Shown here: positions 1 to 8,474 of the stretch, in pieces
Numbering within the stretch: position 1 is the first letter of the stretch
Layout: each line of letters begins with the position of its first letter
Origin: Streptomyces massasporeus
GTDB taxonomy: Bacteria; Actinomycetota; Actinomycetes; Streptomycetales; Streptomycetaceae
Direction: 5' to 3'
Length of the DNA stretch: 64,000 bases
NCBI RefSeq assembly: GCF_014648995.1
Contig: NZ_BMSE01000014.1
Span: 1 to 64,000, forward strand
Translations under genes and position numbers: made by a program
Notes under the pieces: model-generated
The model's database searches: none
What the model saw: the letters and a program-made list of their open reading frames with translations, nothing else
Told to the model about the DNA's origin: nothing

Positions 1-862
1 CTGCCTTCGGCTCGGCCGTCTTCTTCGTGGCCGGGGCCTTGGTGGCGGCCTTCGGCTCGGCCGTCTTCTGCGCGGCTTCGGGCTCTGTCTCGGTCTTCGT
101 GTCCGTCGTTGCCGCGGGGTCGGGCCGCTTCTCGTCCGCCGGGGTGACCTCCGGCTTCTCGGCCGTCTCGGCGGCCGCGGTCGACTTGGCCTCCTCGACC
201 GGCTTCTCCACCGGAGCCGGCGTCTCCGCCGTGACCTCGTCCGTCACCGTCGGCTCCTCGGCGACCGGCGTCTCCGCCGAAGCCTCCGATTCCGCCGAAG
301 CCTCCGTCTCCGCCGAAGCCTCCGTCTCCGCCGAAGCCGCCGCCTCCGTCGCCTTCTCCGCGACAGCCGGTTCCGCAGGCTCCGGCTCCTCGGCAGCAGC
401 CGCCTCCTCGACGGTCGCCGACTCCGTGACAGCGTCCGGCTCCTCGGCGACCGTCGGTTCCTCGGCAGCCGTCGGCTTCTCCTCGACCGTCGGTTCCTCA
501 GCAGCCGTCGGCTCCTCCTCGACCGTCGGTTCCTCGGCAGCCGTCCGTCCCTCAGCAGTCGGCGCCTTCTCCCCTGTCGGGGCGCTCTCCGACGAGCCGG
601 CGGGGCGTGGGACCGCGACCTTGTCGAAGGCCGCCGACACGAGGTCGTGTTCGTCGTCGCGAGGTTCGGGGACGTTCGCGGTCGGCCCCGGGGTGGGTTC
701 CGGGGAGGGGGACGGGACCTTGGGGGTCGCCGCAGGTGCTGTCGGAGTGTCCTCGGAGGTCGTCGGTTCGGTCGGCGAGGTCTGCGCCGCACCCTCCGCC
801 TCGGCGGTTTGTGACTTGCGGGATCGTCCGAACGCGTTCCGCAACCGAGTGAGAATGCCCAT
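1..862 (-). CDS. Glu/Pro/Thr/Ala-rich protein, N-terminal part (cut by window edge)
   Basis: The minus strand is open from an ATG at 862 to the left edge. The start reads MGILTRLRNAFGRSRKSQTA, a short basic head, followed by more than 250 residues of low-complexity Ala-Glu-Pro-Thr sequence. That stretch holds imperfect repeats of the form AAEEPTVEEEPT and ASAETE, encoded by near-identical 24- and 18-base units. I recognise the head as one found on conserved Streptomyces proteins, but their function is unknown to me, and any folded domain would lie outside the window. Codon usage (GC at third positions) supports this strand; the long plus-strand frame opposite is its shadow. The gene is divergent from the PhoX phosphatase and shares a 279-base intergenic region with it. 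Confidence 0.8.
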   Translation of the reverse strand, partial: MGILTRLRNAFGRSRKSQTAEAEGAAQTSPTEPTTSEDTPTAPAATPKVPSPSPEPTPGPTANVPEPRDDEHDLVSAAFDKVAVPRPAGSSESAPTGEKAPTAEGRTAAEEPTVEEEPTAAEEPTVEEKPTAAEEPTVAEEPDAVTESATVEEAAAAEEPEPAEPAVAEKATEAAASAETEASAETEASAESEASAETPVAEEPTVTDEVTAETPAPVEKPVEEAKSTAAAETAEKPEVTPADEKRPDPAATTDTKTETEPEAAQKTAEPKAATKAPATKKTAEPKA

Positions 863-1050
863 GTGCGCGCAACCCTTCGCGTGAGTTGAAGCCCGTCAAT
901 CCCTGGCCAGGACGGACACGTAAGGTTAGCGGCCCTCCTGTGTGATCTTGGGCAGGGTCTGTTGTGCCAGGTCCACCTTGTCAAGGGGACATCCGGCCCG
1001 CGCAGGTGTCGCCGCCCTGAATCGCCACAACCCCCGTACGTCACCCGTGG

Positions 1051-1068
1051 GTTCAACCGTTGTTCACC
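1051..1068 (+). promoter_or_regulatory. PHO box (PhoP-binding direct repeat)
   Basis: Two 7-base units, GTTCAAC (1051-1057) and GTTCACC (1062-1068), lie exactly 11 bases apart. This matches the Streptomyces PHO box, built from 11-base direct repeat units of consensus GTTCACC. It sits 74 bases before the PhoX gene start and 190 bases before the divergent gene, so PhoP could act on either. Phosphate control of a PhoX phosphatase fits what is known of the regulon. Confidence 0.7.
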
Positions 1069-1141
1069 AGGGCGCCCGGCTGTCGCACAAATGCGCCCCT
1101 ACGGTCACGCTGACACCAAGGGCATCCATGGGGAGAGTAAA

Positions 1142-3238
1142 GTGCGCAAGCTGCTGCCGTTGATCGGAACACCGTCCGGTTCGCACCCCGGCGGCCGGTC
1201 CGCCATGACCTGTCGTTTCCGGTGTGGTGACGCCTGCTTCCACGAGGTGCCCAACACCAGCTCCAACGAGTACGTCGGTGACGTGATCGCCGGTGCGATC
1301 GGCCGCCGGTCGATGATGCATGCCGCGGCCGTGGTGACCGTGGCCGCCGCGGGGGCCGGTGCCGCCGGCGTCGTACAGGCTCCGCGGGCCGCCGCCGCCC
1401 CGGCCACAGGCGCCCCGTCCGCCGCTGCCGCCTCCGAGGCAGCCCGGCGCACACACAAGGGCGCGCGCGGACTGCGCTTCGCGCCTGTCGCGCCGAACAC
1501 CGCCGACGCCGTGACCGTGCCGGACGGGTACCGGCAGAACGTCGTCATCCGCTGGGGCGAGCCCATCCTGCGCGGTGCGCCCGCCTTCGACCCGGAGAAG
1601 CAGACCGCGAAGGCCCAGGCCGCGCAGTTCGGCTACAACTGCGACTTCCTCGCCCTGCTTCCGCTGCCCGGGGAGCGCGGCCGGCAGCTGCTCGTCGCCA
1701 ATCACGAGTACACCGACGAGATCCTGATGTTCCGCGGGTACGACGCCGCCGACCCGACCCGTGAGCAGGTCGAGGTCGCCTGGGCCGCGCACGGGCTGTC
1801 CGCCGTCGTGGTGGAGGAGGACCGCAGGAGCGGCAGGCTCACCGCCGTCACCCGGCATCAGCTGAACCGGCGGGTCACCGCCACCACCGCGTTCCGGCTC
1901 ACCGGGCCCGTCGCCGGTTCCGGGCTCGTGAAGACCTCCGCCGACCCGACCGGCACCAAGGTGCTCGGCACTCTCAACAACTGCTCCGGCGGCGTCACCC
2001 CGTGGGGCACGACCCTGCACGGCGAGGAGAACTTCAACCAGTACTTCGCCAACAGCGGCCGGGCGACCGACAAGCGCTACGGGATCGGCACCGGGGCGTC
2101 CGAGCGCAAGTGGGAGCGGTTCGACCAGCGGTTCGACGTCGCCCGGGAGCCGAACGAGGTGCACCGGTTCGGGTACGTGGTGGAGTTCGATCCGTACGAC
2201 CCCGAGTCCACGCCCCGCAAGCACACCGCTCTCGGACGGTTCAAGCACGAGGCGGCCACCGTGCGGCTCACCCACGACGGGCGGCCGGTCGTGTACTCCG
2301 GCGACGACGAGCGGTTCGACTACTTCTACAAGTTCGTCGGCAGCAAGCGGATGAAGCGCGGCTCCTCCCGTTCCGTGCGTGAGCACAACCTCTCCCTGCT
2401 CGACGAGGGCACGCTGTACGTCGCCAAGCTCACCGGTGACTCCCCCGCCCTGGAGATCGACGGCACGGGCAAGCTGCCGGAGGACGGCGAGTTCGACGGG
2501 AGCGGCGAGTGGATCCCGCTCGCCACCGCCACCGCCGAGGGCGCCGTCTCGCACGTGGACGGGATGAGCGCCGAGGAGGTGTTCGTCTTCACGCGGCTCG
2601 CCGGTGACAAGGTGGGGGCGACCAAGATGGACCGGCCCGAGGACATCGAGCCCAACCCGGTGACCGGCAAGGTCTACGTCGCGCTGACCAACAACACCAA
2701 CCGGGGCGTCGGCTCCAACGCCAAGGCGGACGAGGCCAACCCGCGCCACGCCAACAAGCACGGGCACGTGCTGGAGCTCACCGAGCGGTGGAACCGGCCC
2801 GAGAGCACCCGGTTCGCCTGGTCGCTGTTCCTGGTCGCCGGTGACCCGGACGACCCCGCGACCTACTTCGCCGGGTTCCCGAAGGACGCCGTCAGTCAGA
2901 TCTCCTGCCCGGACAACGTGGCCTTCGACCCCCACGGCAACCTGTGGATCTCCACCGACGGTGCCCAGCTCGGCTCGCACGACGGGCTGTTCGGCGTGGC
3001 GACCCGGGGCGAACGGCGCGGTGAGCTCAAGCAGTTCCTGACCGTGCCGAAGGGTGCCGAGACCTGCGGGCCGATCATCCAGGACCGGCGCGTCCTCGTC
3101 TCCGTGCAGCACCCGGGTGAGATCGACGGTGCGTCCGTGGAGAAGCCGGCCAGCGCCTGGCCCGACGGTGCCGGCACGTACGTCCGGCCGGCGGTCGTGG
3201 CCGTGTGGCGGGCCGACGGGCGCGACATCGGCGTCTGA
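1142..3238 (+). CDS. phoX: PhoX family phosphatase (DUF839), secreted
   Basis: A 698-residue protein of the PhoX/DUF839 family, alkaline phosphatases that release phosphate from organic esters outside the cell using calcium and iron. The N-terminus has the family block CGDACFHEVPNTSSNEYVGD, then a twin-arginine type segment (GRRSMM followed by an Ala-rich hydrophobic stretch, residues about 57-80), so Tat export is likely. Family blocks such as NHEYTDE, EDIEPNP, LTNNT and CPDNVAFDPHGNLWISTDG are present. The GTG at 1142 is chosen because GGGGAGAG stands just upstream and it begins the family-like N-terminus; the frame itself stays open to 962. A PHO box upstream suggests PhoRP control. No neighbouring gene looks functionally tied to it. 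Confidence 0.9.
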   Translation: MRKLLPLIGTPSGSHPGGRSAMTCRFRCGDACFHEVPNTSSNEYVGDVIAGAIGRRSMMHAAAVVTVAAAGAGAAGVVQAPRAAAAPATGAPSAAAASEAARRTHKGARGLRFAPVAPNTADAVTVPDGYRQNVVIRWGEPILRGAPAFDPEKQTAKAQAAQFGYNCDFLALLPLPGERGRQLLVANHEYTDEILMFRGYDAADPTREQVEVAWAAHGLSAVVVEEDRRSGRLTAVTRHQLNRRVTATTAFRLTGPVAGSGLVKTSADPTGTKVLGTLNNCSGGVTPWGTTLHGEENFNQYFANSGRATDKRYGIGTGASERKWERFDQRFDVAREPNEVHRFGYVVEFDPYDPESTPRKHTALGRFKHEAATVRLTHDGRPVVYSGDDERFDYFYKFVGSKRMKRGSSRSVREHNLSLLDEGTLYVAKLTGDSPALEIDGTGKLPEDGEFDGSGEWIPLATATAEGAVSHVDGMSAEEVFVFTRLAGDKVGATKMDRPEDIEPNPVTGKVYVALTNNTNRGVGSNAKADEANPRHANKHGHVLELTERWNRPESTRFAWSLFLVAGDPDDPATYFAGFPKDAVSQISCPDNVAFDPHGNLWISTDGAQLGSHDGLFGVATRGERRGELKQFLTVPKGAETCGPIIQDRRVLVSVQHPGEIDGASVEKPASAWPDGAGTYVRPAVVAVWRADGRDIGV

Positions 3239-3284
3239 GTCACCTGGCGGCAGCCGATCGTCCGAGCTGCCCGGCGACAGCCGT

Positions 3285-4244
3285 TCACGGAAGGGCCGGG
3301 CTCGGGGGTCTGACAGGGCCTCCGGGTGCCGGCCATTCCCGCTCCAGCCACTCCCGGTAGGCCGGTGCCTGCCGGGCGACCTCCCCGTACGCCTCCTCCA
3401 GCGCGGGGTAGACGCCGTCGAGGTCGGTCTCCGTACGGGCGGCCGCGAGCAGCCGTACGCCGAGCGGGTCGCCCTTGATGCGGCGTACCGCCATGTCGGG
3501 GCGGGGGGTGCGGGTCGGCTGGCAGACGGTGACCACCTCGCCGGTCGCGACCAGGGCGTCGGCCGTGTGGTAGTCGCCGTGCAGGACGTGCGGGCTGACC
3601 CGGGCAGCGCGGAACATCCGCTGGACGGCGTCCCATTCGCCGTCGACCGTGGGGTCGATCATCCAGCGGTCGCCGGCCAGGTCGGCCAGGTCGACCTCCT
3701 GCTTCACGGCCGCCGGATGGTCGACGGGCAGGGACACGCACTGCGGTTCGCGCTCCACCAGGACGCGCAGCCGGAGCTCCACGGGGATGCGCAGCGGGCT
3801 GCCCTCCACCTCGTGCACGAAGGCGACGTCGAGCTGGCCGTCGGCGACCATGCGGAGCAGGGCGTTGGGCGAGACGTTCATGTGGAGGCTGGGATTCTGG
3901 CCGCGGGCGCGCAGCCGGCGCAGCCAGCCCGCCAGGGCCTTGCTCGCCGTAGAGCCGATGCGGAGCTCGGCGCCGCCGGACGCCGCCGCCCTCGCCTCGG
4001 TGACCAGCAGGTGCAGGTCGGCCATCAGCGGACGGGCGCGGCTCAGGACCAGACGGCCGAGCGGGGTGGGGCGGCAGCCGGTGTGGGAGCGCAGGAAGAG
4101 CGGTCCGCCCAGCTCCTGCTCGATGCGGCGCAGTTGTGTGCTCAACGACGGCTGGGCGACACCCAGCTGCCGGGCGGCGCGGTGCAGACTGCCGGTGTCG
4201 GCTATGGCGCACAGCGCGCGGAGGTGCCTCACCTCGAGCTCCAT
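3285..4244 (-). CDS. snpR: LysR-type activator of the snapalysin gene (SnpR-like)
   Basis: A LysR-type regulator of 319 residues with an N-terminal winged helix-turn-helix (MELEVRHLRALCAIADTGSL, then AARQLGVAQPSLSTQLRRIE) and a C-terminal periplasmic-binding-like effector domain. It is divergent from the snapalysin gene at 4416, the classical arrangement of snpR/mprR with snpA in Streptomyces, where the LysR protein activates the protease gene. The ATG at 4244 starts the typical LysR N-terminus. The 171-base intergenic region contains a T-N11-A palindrome at 4321-4337. Assignment rests on family plus gene pairing; the effector is unknown. Confidence 0.88.
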   Translation of the reverse strand: MELEVRHLRALCAIADTGSLHRAARQLGVAQPSLSTQLRRIEQELGGPLFLRSHTGCRPTPLGRLVLSRARPLMADLHLLVTEARAAASGGAELRIGSTASKALAGWLRRLRARGQNPSLHMNVSPNALLRMVADGQLDVAFVHEVEGSPLRIPVELRLRVLVEREPQCVSLPVDHPAAVKQEVDLADLAGDRWMIDPTVDGEWDAVQRMFRAARVSPHVLHGDYHTADALVATGEVVTVCQPTRTPRPDMAVRRIKGDPLGVRLLAAARTETDLDGVYPALEEAYGEVARQAPAYREWLEREWPAPGGPVRPPSPALP

Positions 4245-4320
4245 GCTCTGTGAGGCTAAAGCGGAATCGCGTCGTTAACCAGCCACATATTCATTGCTAA
4301 ACCAGGTGAATTGGGCAGCC

Positions 4321-4337
4321 GATAGCGCGGTCCTATC
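4321..4337 (+). promoter_or_regulatory. Probable LysR operator between snpR and snpA
   Basis: GATAG and CTATC flank a 7-base spacer, a perfect 5-base inverted repeat that contains the T-N11-A pattern typical of LysR-type binding sites. It lies between the divergent snpR and snpA genes, 79 bases before snpA. Inferred from the motif and position. Confidence 0.5.
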
Positions 4338-4415
4338 GCCGGTTGCCATCATCACAGGCGCCGCACAGGCATCGAGACTCACCGGTGAGACTCAACCCCA
4401 CCCAAGGAGTCCTCG

Positions 4416-5120
4416 ATGCGAAAGTCCCTGTCCTCCCTGGCGGTTCTCGGCCTCGGCCTCACGATGGCCGGACTCGGAACGGCTGCCCCCGCCGCGGCGT
4501 CCCCGGCCGCGGAGCCCCACGCCGGGTTCGTCGCCGAATCGTCCCAGTCCGCCCAGTCCGCCCAGTCCGCTCAGTCCGCCCGGTCCGCCGAGTCCGACGC
4601 GAACAGAGCCTTCTTCCAGGCGGTCCTGGAGTCCGTCGCCGAGAAGCGCGCCGAGAACCCGAGTGCCACCGCGGCCGTCACCGTCGTCTACGACGCCTCC
4701 CGCGCGCCCACGTTCAGCGCCCAGATAGCGCGCAGCACCCAGATATGGAACAGCTCGGTGTCGAACGTACGGCTCCAGTCCGGCTCCGCGTCGGCGGCCG
4801 ACTTCAGCTACCGGGAGGGCAACGACTCCCGCGGCTCGTACGCCTCCACGGACGGCCACGGCAGCGGCTACATCTTCCTGGACTACCGGCAGAACCAGCA
4901 GTACGACTCCACGCGGGTCACCGCCCACGAGACGGGCCACGTCCTCGGTCTTCCCGACCACTACTCGGGCCCGTGCAGTGAGCTGATGTCCGGCGGCGGG
5001 CCCGGCCCGTCCTGCACCAACGCCATCCCGAACGCGACCGAGCGGTCCCGCGTCAACCGCCTGTGGGTCAACGGCCTGGCGGCGGCGATGGACAAGGCCC
5101 TGGAGAAGTCGGCCCGCTGA
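4416..5120 (+). CDS. snpA: Snapalysin, small secreted zinc metalloprotease (M7)
   Basis: A 234-residue secreted protease precursor. A Sec signal peptide (MRKSLSSLAVLGLGLTMAG, ending near AAPAAAS) is followed by a Gln/Ser/Ala-rich pro-segment with QSAQSAQSAQ repeats (residues about 45-62). The catalytic domain carries HETGHVLGLPD, the HExxHxxGxxD zinc motif of snapalysins (first His near residue 171), and the following LMSGGGPGPSC resembles the Met-turn region. Snapalysins are among the smallest metalloproteases and degrade milk casein. The AAGGAG before the ATG supports the start. Its regulator is divergent upstream and a strong hairpin ends transcription at 5127-5176. Confidence 0.93.
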   Translation: MRKSLSSLAVLGLGLTMAGLGTAAPAAASPAAEPHAGFVAESSQSAQSAQSAQSARSAESDANRAFFQAVLESVAEKRAENPSATAAVTVVYDASRAPTFSAQIARSTQIWNSSVSNVRLQSGSASAADFSYREGNDSRGSYASTDGHGSGYIFLDYRQNQQYDSTRVTAHETGHVLGLPDHYSGPCSELMSGGGPGPSCTNAIPNATERSRVNRLWVNGLAAAMDKALEKSAR

Positions 5121-5126
5121 GCCCCC

Positions 5127-5176
5127 CACACGGATACGGCCGCCCCGCTGCTGCGCGGGGCGGCCGTATCCGTGTG
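5127..5176. terminator. Bidirectional terminator hairpin
   Basis: A perfect 22-base-pair stem (5127-5148 with 5155-5176) with a 6-base loop lies between the convergent snpA and endonuclease/phosphatase genes. There is no long T run, common for actinomycete terminators; its symmetry suits termination from both sides. Confidence 0.85.
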
Positions 5177-5193
5177 CACGGAGAGGCGCCGGG

Positions 5194-6195
5194 TCAGCGG
5201 CGCTCGTGGAGCGTGAGGTCCGTGACGACCGCGCGGTGGTCGGTGTCGGCCAGGTCCAGGATGCGGGTACGGCTCGCCCCGAAGTCCTCGGACACCAGCA
5301 CGTGGTCGATCTGCGCGCCGAGCGTGGGTGCCGTCCGGGCCGGCCAGGTGGCCGTGCGGTCGGCGCCGTCCAGGCGGGAGGCGTCGCGCAGGCCGGTGTC
5401 GAGGATGCGGCGGAAGGCGGCGTGGTCCTGGGAGGCGTTGAAGTCGCCGGCCAGGACCAGCGGGGTGCCCGGGTCGGTGCGCGCCGCGTCGCGCAGGGCG
5501 CCGAGCTCCCGGCGCCAGAGGTCCACCTGGCCGGGCAGCGGGGGCATGGGGTGGGCGAGTTGCAGCCGTACGGCGTGCCCGTCGACGTCGGCGACCGCCC
5601 CGGGCATGCCCATCGTGCCGCGCACGCCCTCGGTGGGCCGGAGCGGGAAGCGGCTGAGGATGACGGAGCCCTCGGAGCCGCCGCCCTCCACGGCCCGGCG
5701 GTGCGGATAGTCCGGGGAGAGGTCCCGCTTCAGCAGCGTGTCGCATGCGTAGTCGCACTCCTCCACGAAGACCACGTCCGGTTTCTCGCGGCGGACGGCA
5801 TTGACGAGGGAGGCGGTGCCCTGGCCGAACTCGACGTTGGAGGTCAGCACGCGCAGTTCGGCGACCGGCCGGCCCGAGGGGTCGTCGGCCTTGCCGTACG
5901 GCTCGATGAACCAGGCCAGCAGGCCGAGCAGGACCACGCCCCACACCGTCCCGAGCCACCAGCGGGACAGCAGCGTGAGCAGCAGCCCGGCGGCGGTGGG
6001 GACGAGCAGCCAGGGGAGGAAGGCGAGGAACTGGGGGACGGGGGTGATGCCGTCGCTGTCGGCGGCCCGGCAGCCGACGACCACGCTCACCCCCGTGAAC
6101 AGCAGGCCGGCACACCAGGCGCCGAACCGCCGTCCGGACGGGCGGTGCTCGCGCCCGTCGTCCCTGGCGGTCCACTCGGCAGCGGCGGTGTCCAA
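5194..6195 (-). CDS. Membrane-anchored endonuclease/exonuclease/phosphatase family protein
   Basis: About 333 residues. The N-terminal 130 residues hold three hydrophobic helices (GAWCAGLLFTGVSVVVGC; a long FLAFLPWLLVPTAAGLLLTL; WLGTVWGVVLLGLLAWFI). The rest is an EEP-fold domain with the family signatures: LRVLTSNVEFGQ at its start, VFVEE, LVLAGDFNAS, QIDHVLVS and DTDHRAVVTDL at the end. The catalytic domain probably faces outside. Substrate cannot be told from sequence; nucleic acid, phospholipid or phosphoinositide are all possible in this family. The TTG at 6195 is chosen because AAGG stands 7 bases before it; the frame is open further upstream into the hydrolase gene, so an ATG start there is possible. 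Confidence 0.82.
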   Translation of the reverse strand: MDTAAAEWTARDDGREHRPSGRRFGAWCAGLLFTGVSVVVGCRAADSDGITPVPQFLAFLPWLLVPTAAGLLLTLLSRWWLGTVWGVVLLGLLAWFIEPYGKADDPSGRPVAELRVLTSNVEFGQGTASLVNAVRREKPDVVFVEECDYACDTLLKRDLSPDYPHRRAVEGGGSEGSVILSRFPLRPTEGVRGTMGMPGAVADVDGHAVRLQLAHPMPPLPGQVDLWRRELGALRDAARTDPGTPLVLAGDFNASQDHAAFRRILDTGLRDASRLDGADRTATWPARTAPTLGAQIDHVLVSEDFGASRTRILDLADTDHRAVVTDLTLHERR

Positions 6196-6238
6196 GGCCC
6201 GGCCTTCCGTTCGCGTGGTGGGATGCCCGAATCCTCCC

Positions 6239-7048
6239 TCAAAGACGGGGCGGGGCGGAGGAAGGTTGCCGGGCATCGACCCGGGCCAGGAATTCCTCCA
6301 GCGCGGCGTCGAACACCTCCGGCCGTTCCAGGTTGGGCATGTGGGCCGCGCCGTCGACGATGTGCAGCTCCGCGTCCGGGAGGGCCGCGTGCAGGGCCAG
6401 GGCGTCGGAGACGGGCGTGAAGGTGTCGTCGGCCCCCACGACGACCAGGGCCGGGACGCCGACGCGCGGCAGCAGGGAGACATAGTCGGGGCGGCGGGCC
6501 CGGGCGCGCAGGGCCGCGGCGGCGCCCTCGGGGGCGGTGGCGGTCATCATGCCGTGCACGTGCGCCTTGACCTCGGCGGAGGCGTAGGGGGCGACCATCC
6601 GCTCCAGGACCTCGTCGGCGTAGCCGCGCATGCCCTCGGCGAGGAGGCGGTCCGCCATGGCGTCGCGGGTGCGCACGCCCTCGGGGGTCTCGGCCGCCGG
6701 GAAGGTGTCCGCGAGGACCAGGCCGCGGACCCGCTCGGGGAAGAGGCGGTAGCAGTCCATGACGATCTGCCCGCCCATCGACAGGCCCGCCAGGACGAAC
6801 GACTCCACCTTCAGCTCGTCCAGCAGGGCCTCGATGTCCCGGGCGAATCCCGAGAAGTCCGTGACGGCCGGGGCCGTGGGGGAGGCGCCGTAGCCGCGCA
6901 GGTCGGGAGCGACGACACGGCGGGTACCCGGGAACCTCTGGAGCTGCGGGGCCCACATCGTGCGGTCGAAGGGGTGGCCGTGGACGAGAACCAGGGGTAC
7001 CCGATGCGTGTCGGGGCCTTTGTCCTCGTATGCGAGGAAGGGTGCCAT
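6239..7048 (-). CDS. Alpha/beta hydrolase
   Basis: A 269-residue alpha/beta-hydrolase-fold protein. The oxyanion-hole region LVLVHGHPFD, the nucleophile elbow AGLSMGGQI (Ser of GxSxG) and a late His in DGAAHMPNLERPEVF are all visible. The fold includes esterases, lactonases and C-C hydrolases; closest in appearance are 3-oxoadipate enol-lactonase-like enzymes, but no substrate can be assigned. Start at the ATG at 7048, the first Met before the fold. It is divergent from the MocR-type regulator, with a 79-base gap holding a direct-repeat operator, so control by that regulator is plausible. Confidence 0.85.
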   Translation of the reverse strand: MAPFLAYEDKGPDTHRVPLVLVHGHPFDRTMWAPQLQRFPGTRRVVAPDLRGYGASPTAPAVTDFSGFARDIEALLDELKVESFVLAGLSMGGQIVMDCYRLFPERVRGLVLADTFPAAETPEGVRTRDAMADRLLAEGMRGYADEVLERMVAPYASAEVKAHVHGMMTATAPEGAAAALRARARRPDYVSLLPRVGVPALVVVGADDTFTPVSDALALHAALPDAELHIVDGAAHMPNLERPEVFDAALEEFLARVDARQPSSAPPRL

Positions 7049-7074
7049 GGCGTCGACCCTAGGCCGCCCAACTA

Positions 7075-7108
7075 CTCGGTGCAATAAGATCTTTGCTCTC
7101 GGTGCAAT
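7075..7108 (+). promoter_or_regulatory. Direct-repeat operator between hydrolase and MocR genes
   Basis: CTCGGTGCAAT occurs twice as a perfect 11-base direct repeat, at 7075-7085 and 7098-7108 (period 23). MocR/GntR-aminotransferase regulators such as PdxR and GabR bind direct repeats in divergent promoter regions, so this is a likely operator for the gene at 7128. Confidence 0.6.
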
Positions 7109-7127
7109 CCAAGGGGGAGACCGGTCG

Positions 7128-8474
7128 ATGAGTGACTACCGGCGCATCGCCGACCGCATCGCCGACGACATCGCCACCGGGCGGCTGCGGCCGGGGCAAC
7201 GGCTGCCGCCACAGCGGGCGTTCGCACGGCGGCGGGGCATCGCCCCGTCGACGGCCGGGCGGGTGTACGGCGAACTCGTGCGGCGCGGGCTGGTCGTCGG
7301 GGAGGTCGGGCGCGGCACCTTCGTACGGGCCGCACCGGACGGCCCGGCGGGGCAGGCGCTCATCGAGCCCGGCCCGGCCGCCACCCCCGTCAACCTGGAG
7401 CTCAACTACCCTTCGGCGCCCGGCCAGCCGGAGCTGCTCGCCCCCGTCCTCGCGCCGCTGCTGCGCCCCGACGTGCTGGCCGAGGCACTGTTACCGGCCG
7501 CCGCCACCGGCACCGAGGCCGCCCGGGAGGCCGCGGCCACGCTGCTCATCACCCCGGGCTGGCGCCCCGCTCCGGAGCGGCTGCTGTTCACCGGCAACGC
7601 CCGGCAGGCCATCGCCGCCGTGCTGGCCTCGCTGGTCCGGCCGGGCGGCCGGGTCGGGGTGGAGCAGCTGACGTATCCGCTGGTCAAGGAGATCGCGGCG
7701 CGGCTCGGCATCACACTGGTGCCGCTGGCCGGGGACGCGTCCGGGCTGCTCCCGGAGGCCGTCGCGGCCGCGCACCGCTCGGCGCCGCTGTCCGCCCTCT
7801 ACGTGCAGCCGACCCTGCACAACCCGACGTCCCTGACGACGACCCGGCCGCGGCTGCTGCAACTCGCCCAGCTGGTCCACGACCTGAACCTGCCGGTGGT
7901 GGAGGACCGCATCTGGTCCTTCCTCCGGGAGTCCGGTGATCCGCTCGCCGCGTACGCCCCGGCCCTCACCCACGTCGTCGACGGGCTCTCCAAGCGGGTC
8001 GCCCCGGGGCTCACCGCCGGGTTCCTCGTCGTGCCGCCGCACCGGGTCGCCGCCGTGGCCCGGGCCGTGCGGTCGGGCGGCTGGAGCGCGGGCCGGTTCG
8101 CGCTGGAGGCGGCCGTGCGATGGGCCGGCGAGGGGACGGTGGCGCGGCTGGTGGCGGCCAAGCGGGCCGACGCGGCACGGCGGCAGCGGATCCTCGCCGA
8201 GGAACTGGCGGGCTTCACCGTGCGGTCCGACCCGGGTGCCTACTTCGCCTGGTGGGAGCTGCCCGCGCCGTGGCGCGCGGACACCTTCACGGCCGCCGCC
8301 GCGGCCCACGGCATCGCCGTCACACCCGGCCCCGCCTTCGCCGTCGCCCCCGGGCACACGCCCGATGCCGTCAGGCTCGGGCTCGCGTCGGCTCCGGAAC
8401 CTGATCTGCGACGGGCACTGCGGACCCTCGCCCATGTCGCCGCGCGGCGAGCCGGGGACCGTACCGGCCCGTGA
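7128..8474 (+). CDS. MocR-type regulator (GntR domain plus aminotransferase-like domain), TTA-containing
   Basis: A 448-residue fusion. Residues 1-70 are a GntR winged helix (YRRIADRIADDIATGRLRPG and GIAPSTAGRVYGELVRRGLV). Residues 95-440 are a fold-type I aminotransferase-like domain with Lys289 in DGLSKRVAPGL, the expected pyridoxal phosphate Schiff-base lysine. MocR proteins use the cofactor domain to sense amines or vitamin B6 rather than as free enzymes. The ATG at 7128 follows AAGGGGGAGA. Codon 122 (7491-7493) is TTA, read only by the bldA tRNA in Streptomyces, which implies developmental control. The direct repeat before it suggests autoregulation. Its 3' end overlaps the convergent membrane-protein gene by 104 bases. 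Confidence 0.9.
   Translation: MSDYRRIADRIADDIATGRLRPGQRLPPQRAFARRRGIAPSTAGRVYGELVRRGLVVGEVGRGTFVRAAPDGPAGQALIEPGPAATPVNLELNYPSAPGQPELLAPVLAPLLRPDVLAEALLPAAATGTEAAREAAATLLITPGWRPAPERLLFTGNARQAIAAVLASLVRPGGRVGVEQLTYPLVKEIAARLGITLVPLAGDASGLLPEAVAAAHRSAPLSALYVQPTLHNPTSLTTTRPRLLQLAQLVHDLNLPVVEDRIWSFLRESGDPLAAYAPALTHVVDGLSKRVAPGLTAGFLVVPPHRVAAVARAVRSGGWSAGRFALEAAVRWAGEGTVARLVAAKRADAARRQRILAEELAGFTVRSDPGAYFAWWELPAPWRADTFTAAAAAHGIAVTPGPAFAVAPGHTPDAVRLGLASAPEPDLRRALRTLAHVAARRAGDRTGP

Noticed and set aside
27..884. Long plus-strand ORF rich in Ser/Ala/Val
   Set aside because: It is the reverse of the Glu/Pro/Thr repeat gene on the minus strand, which has the proper start, ribosome spacing and codon pattern.
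1064..3112. 682-residue minus-strand ORF opposite the PhoX gene
   Set aside because: GC-rich antisense frames stay open by chance; the PhoX frame has clear family motifs and start signals.
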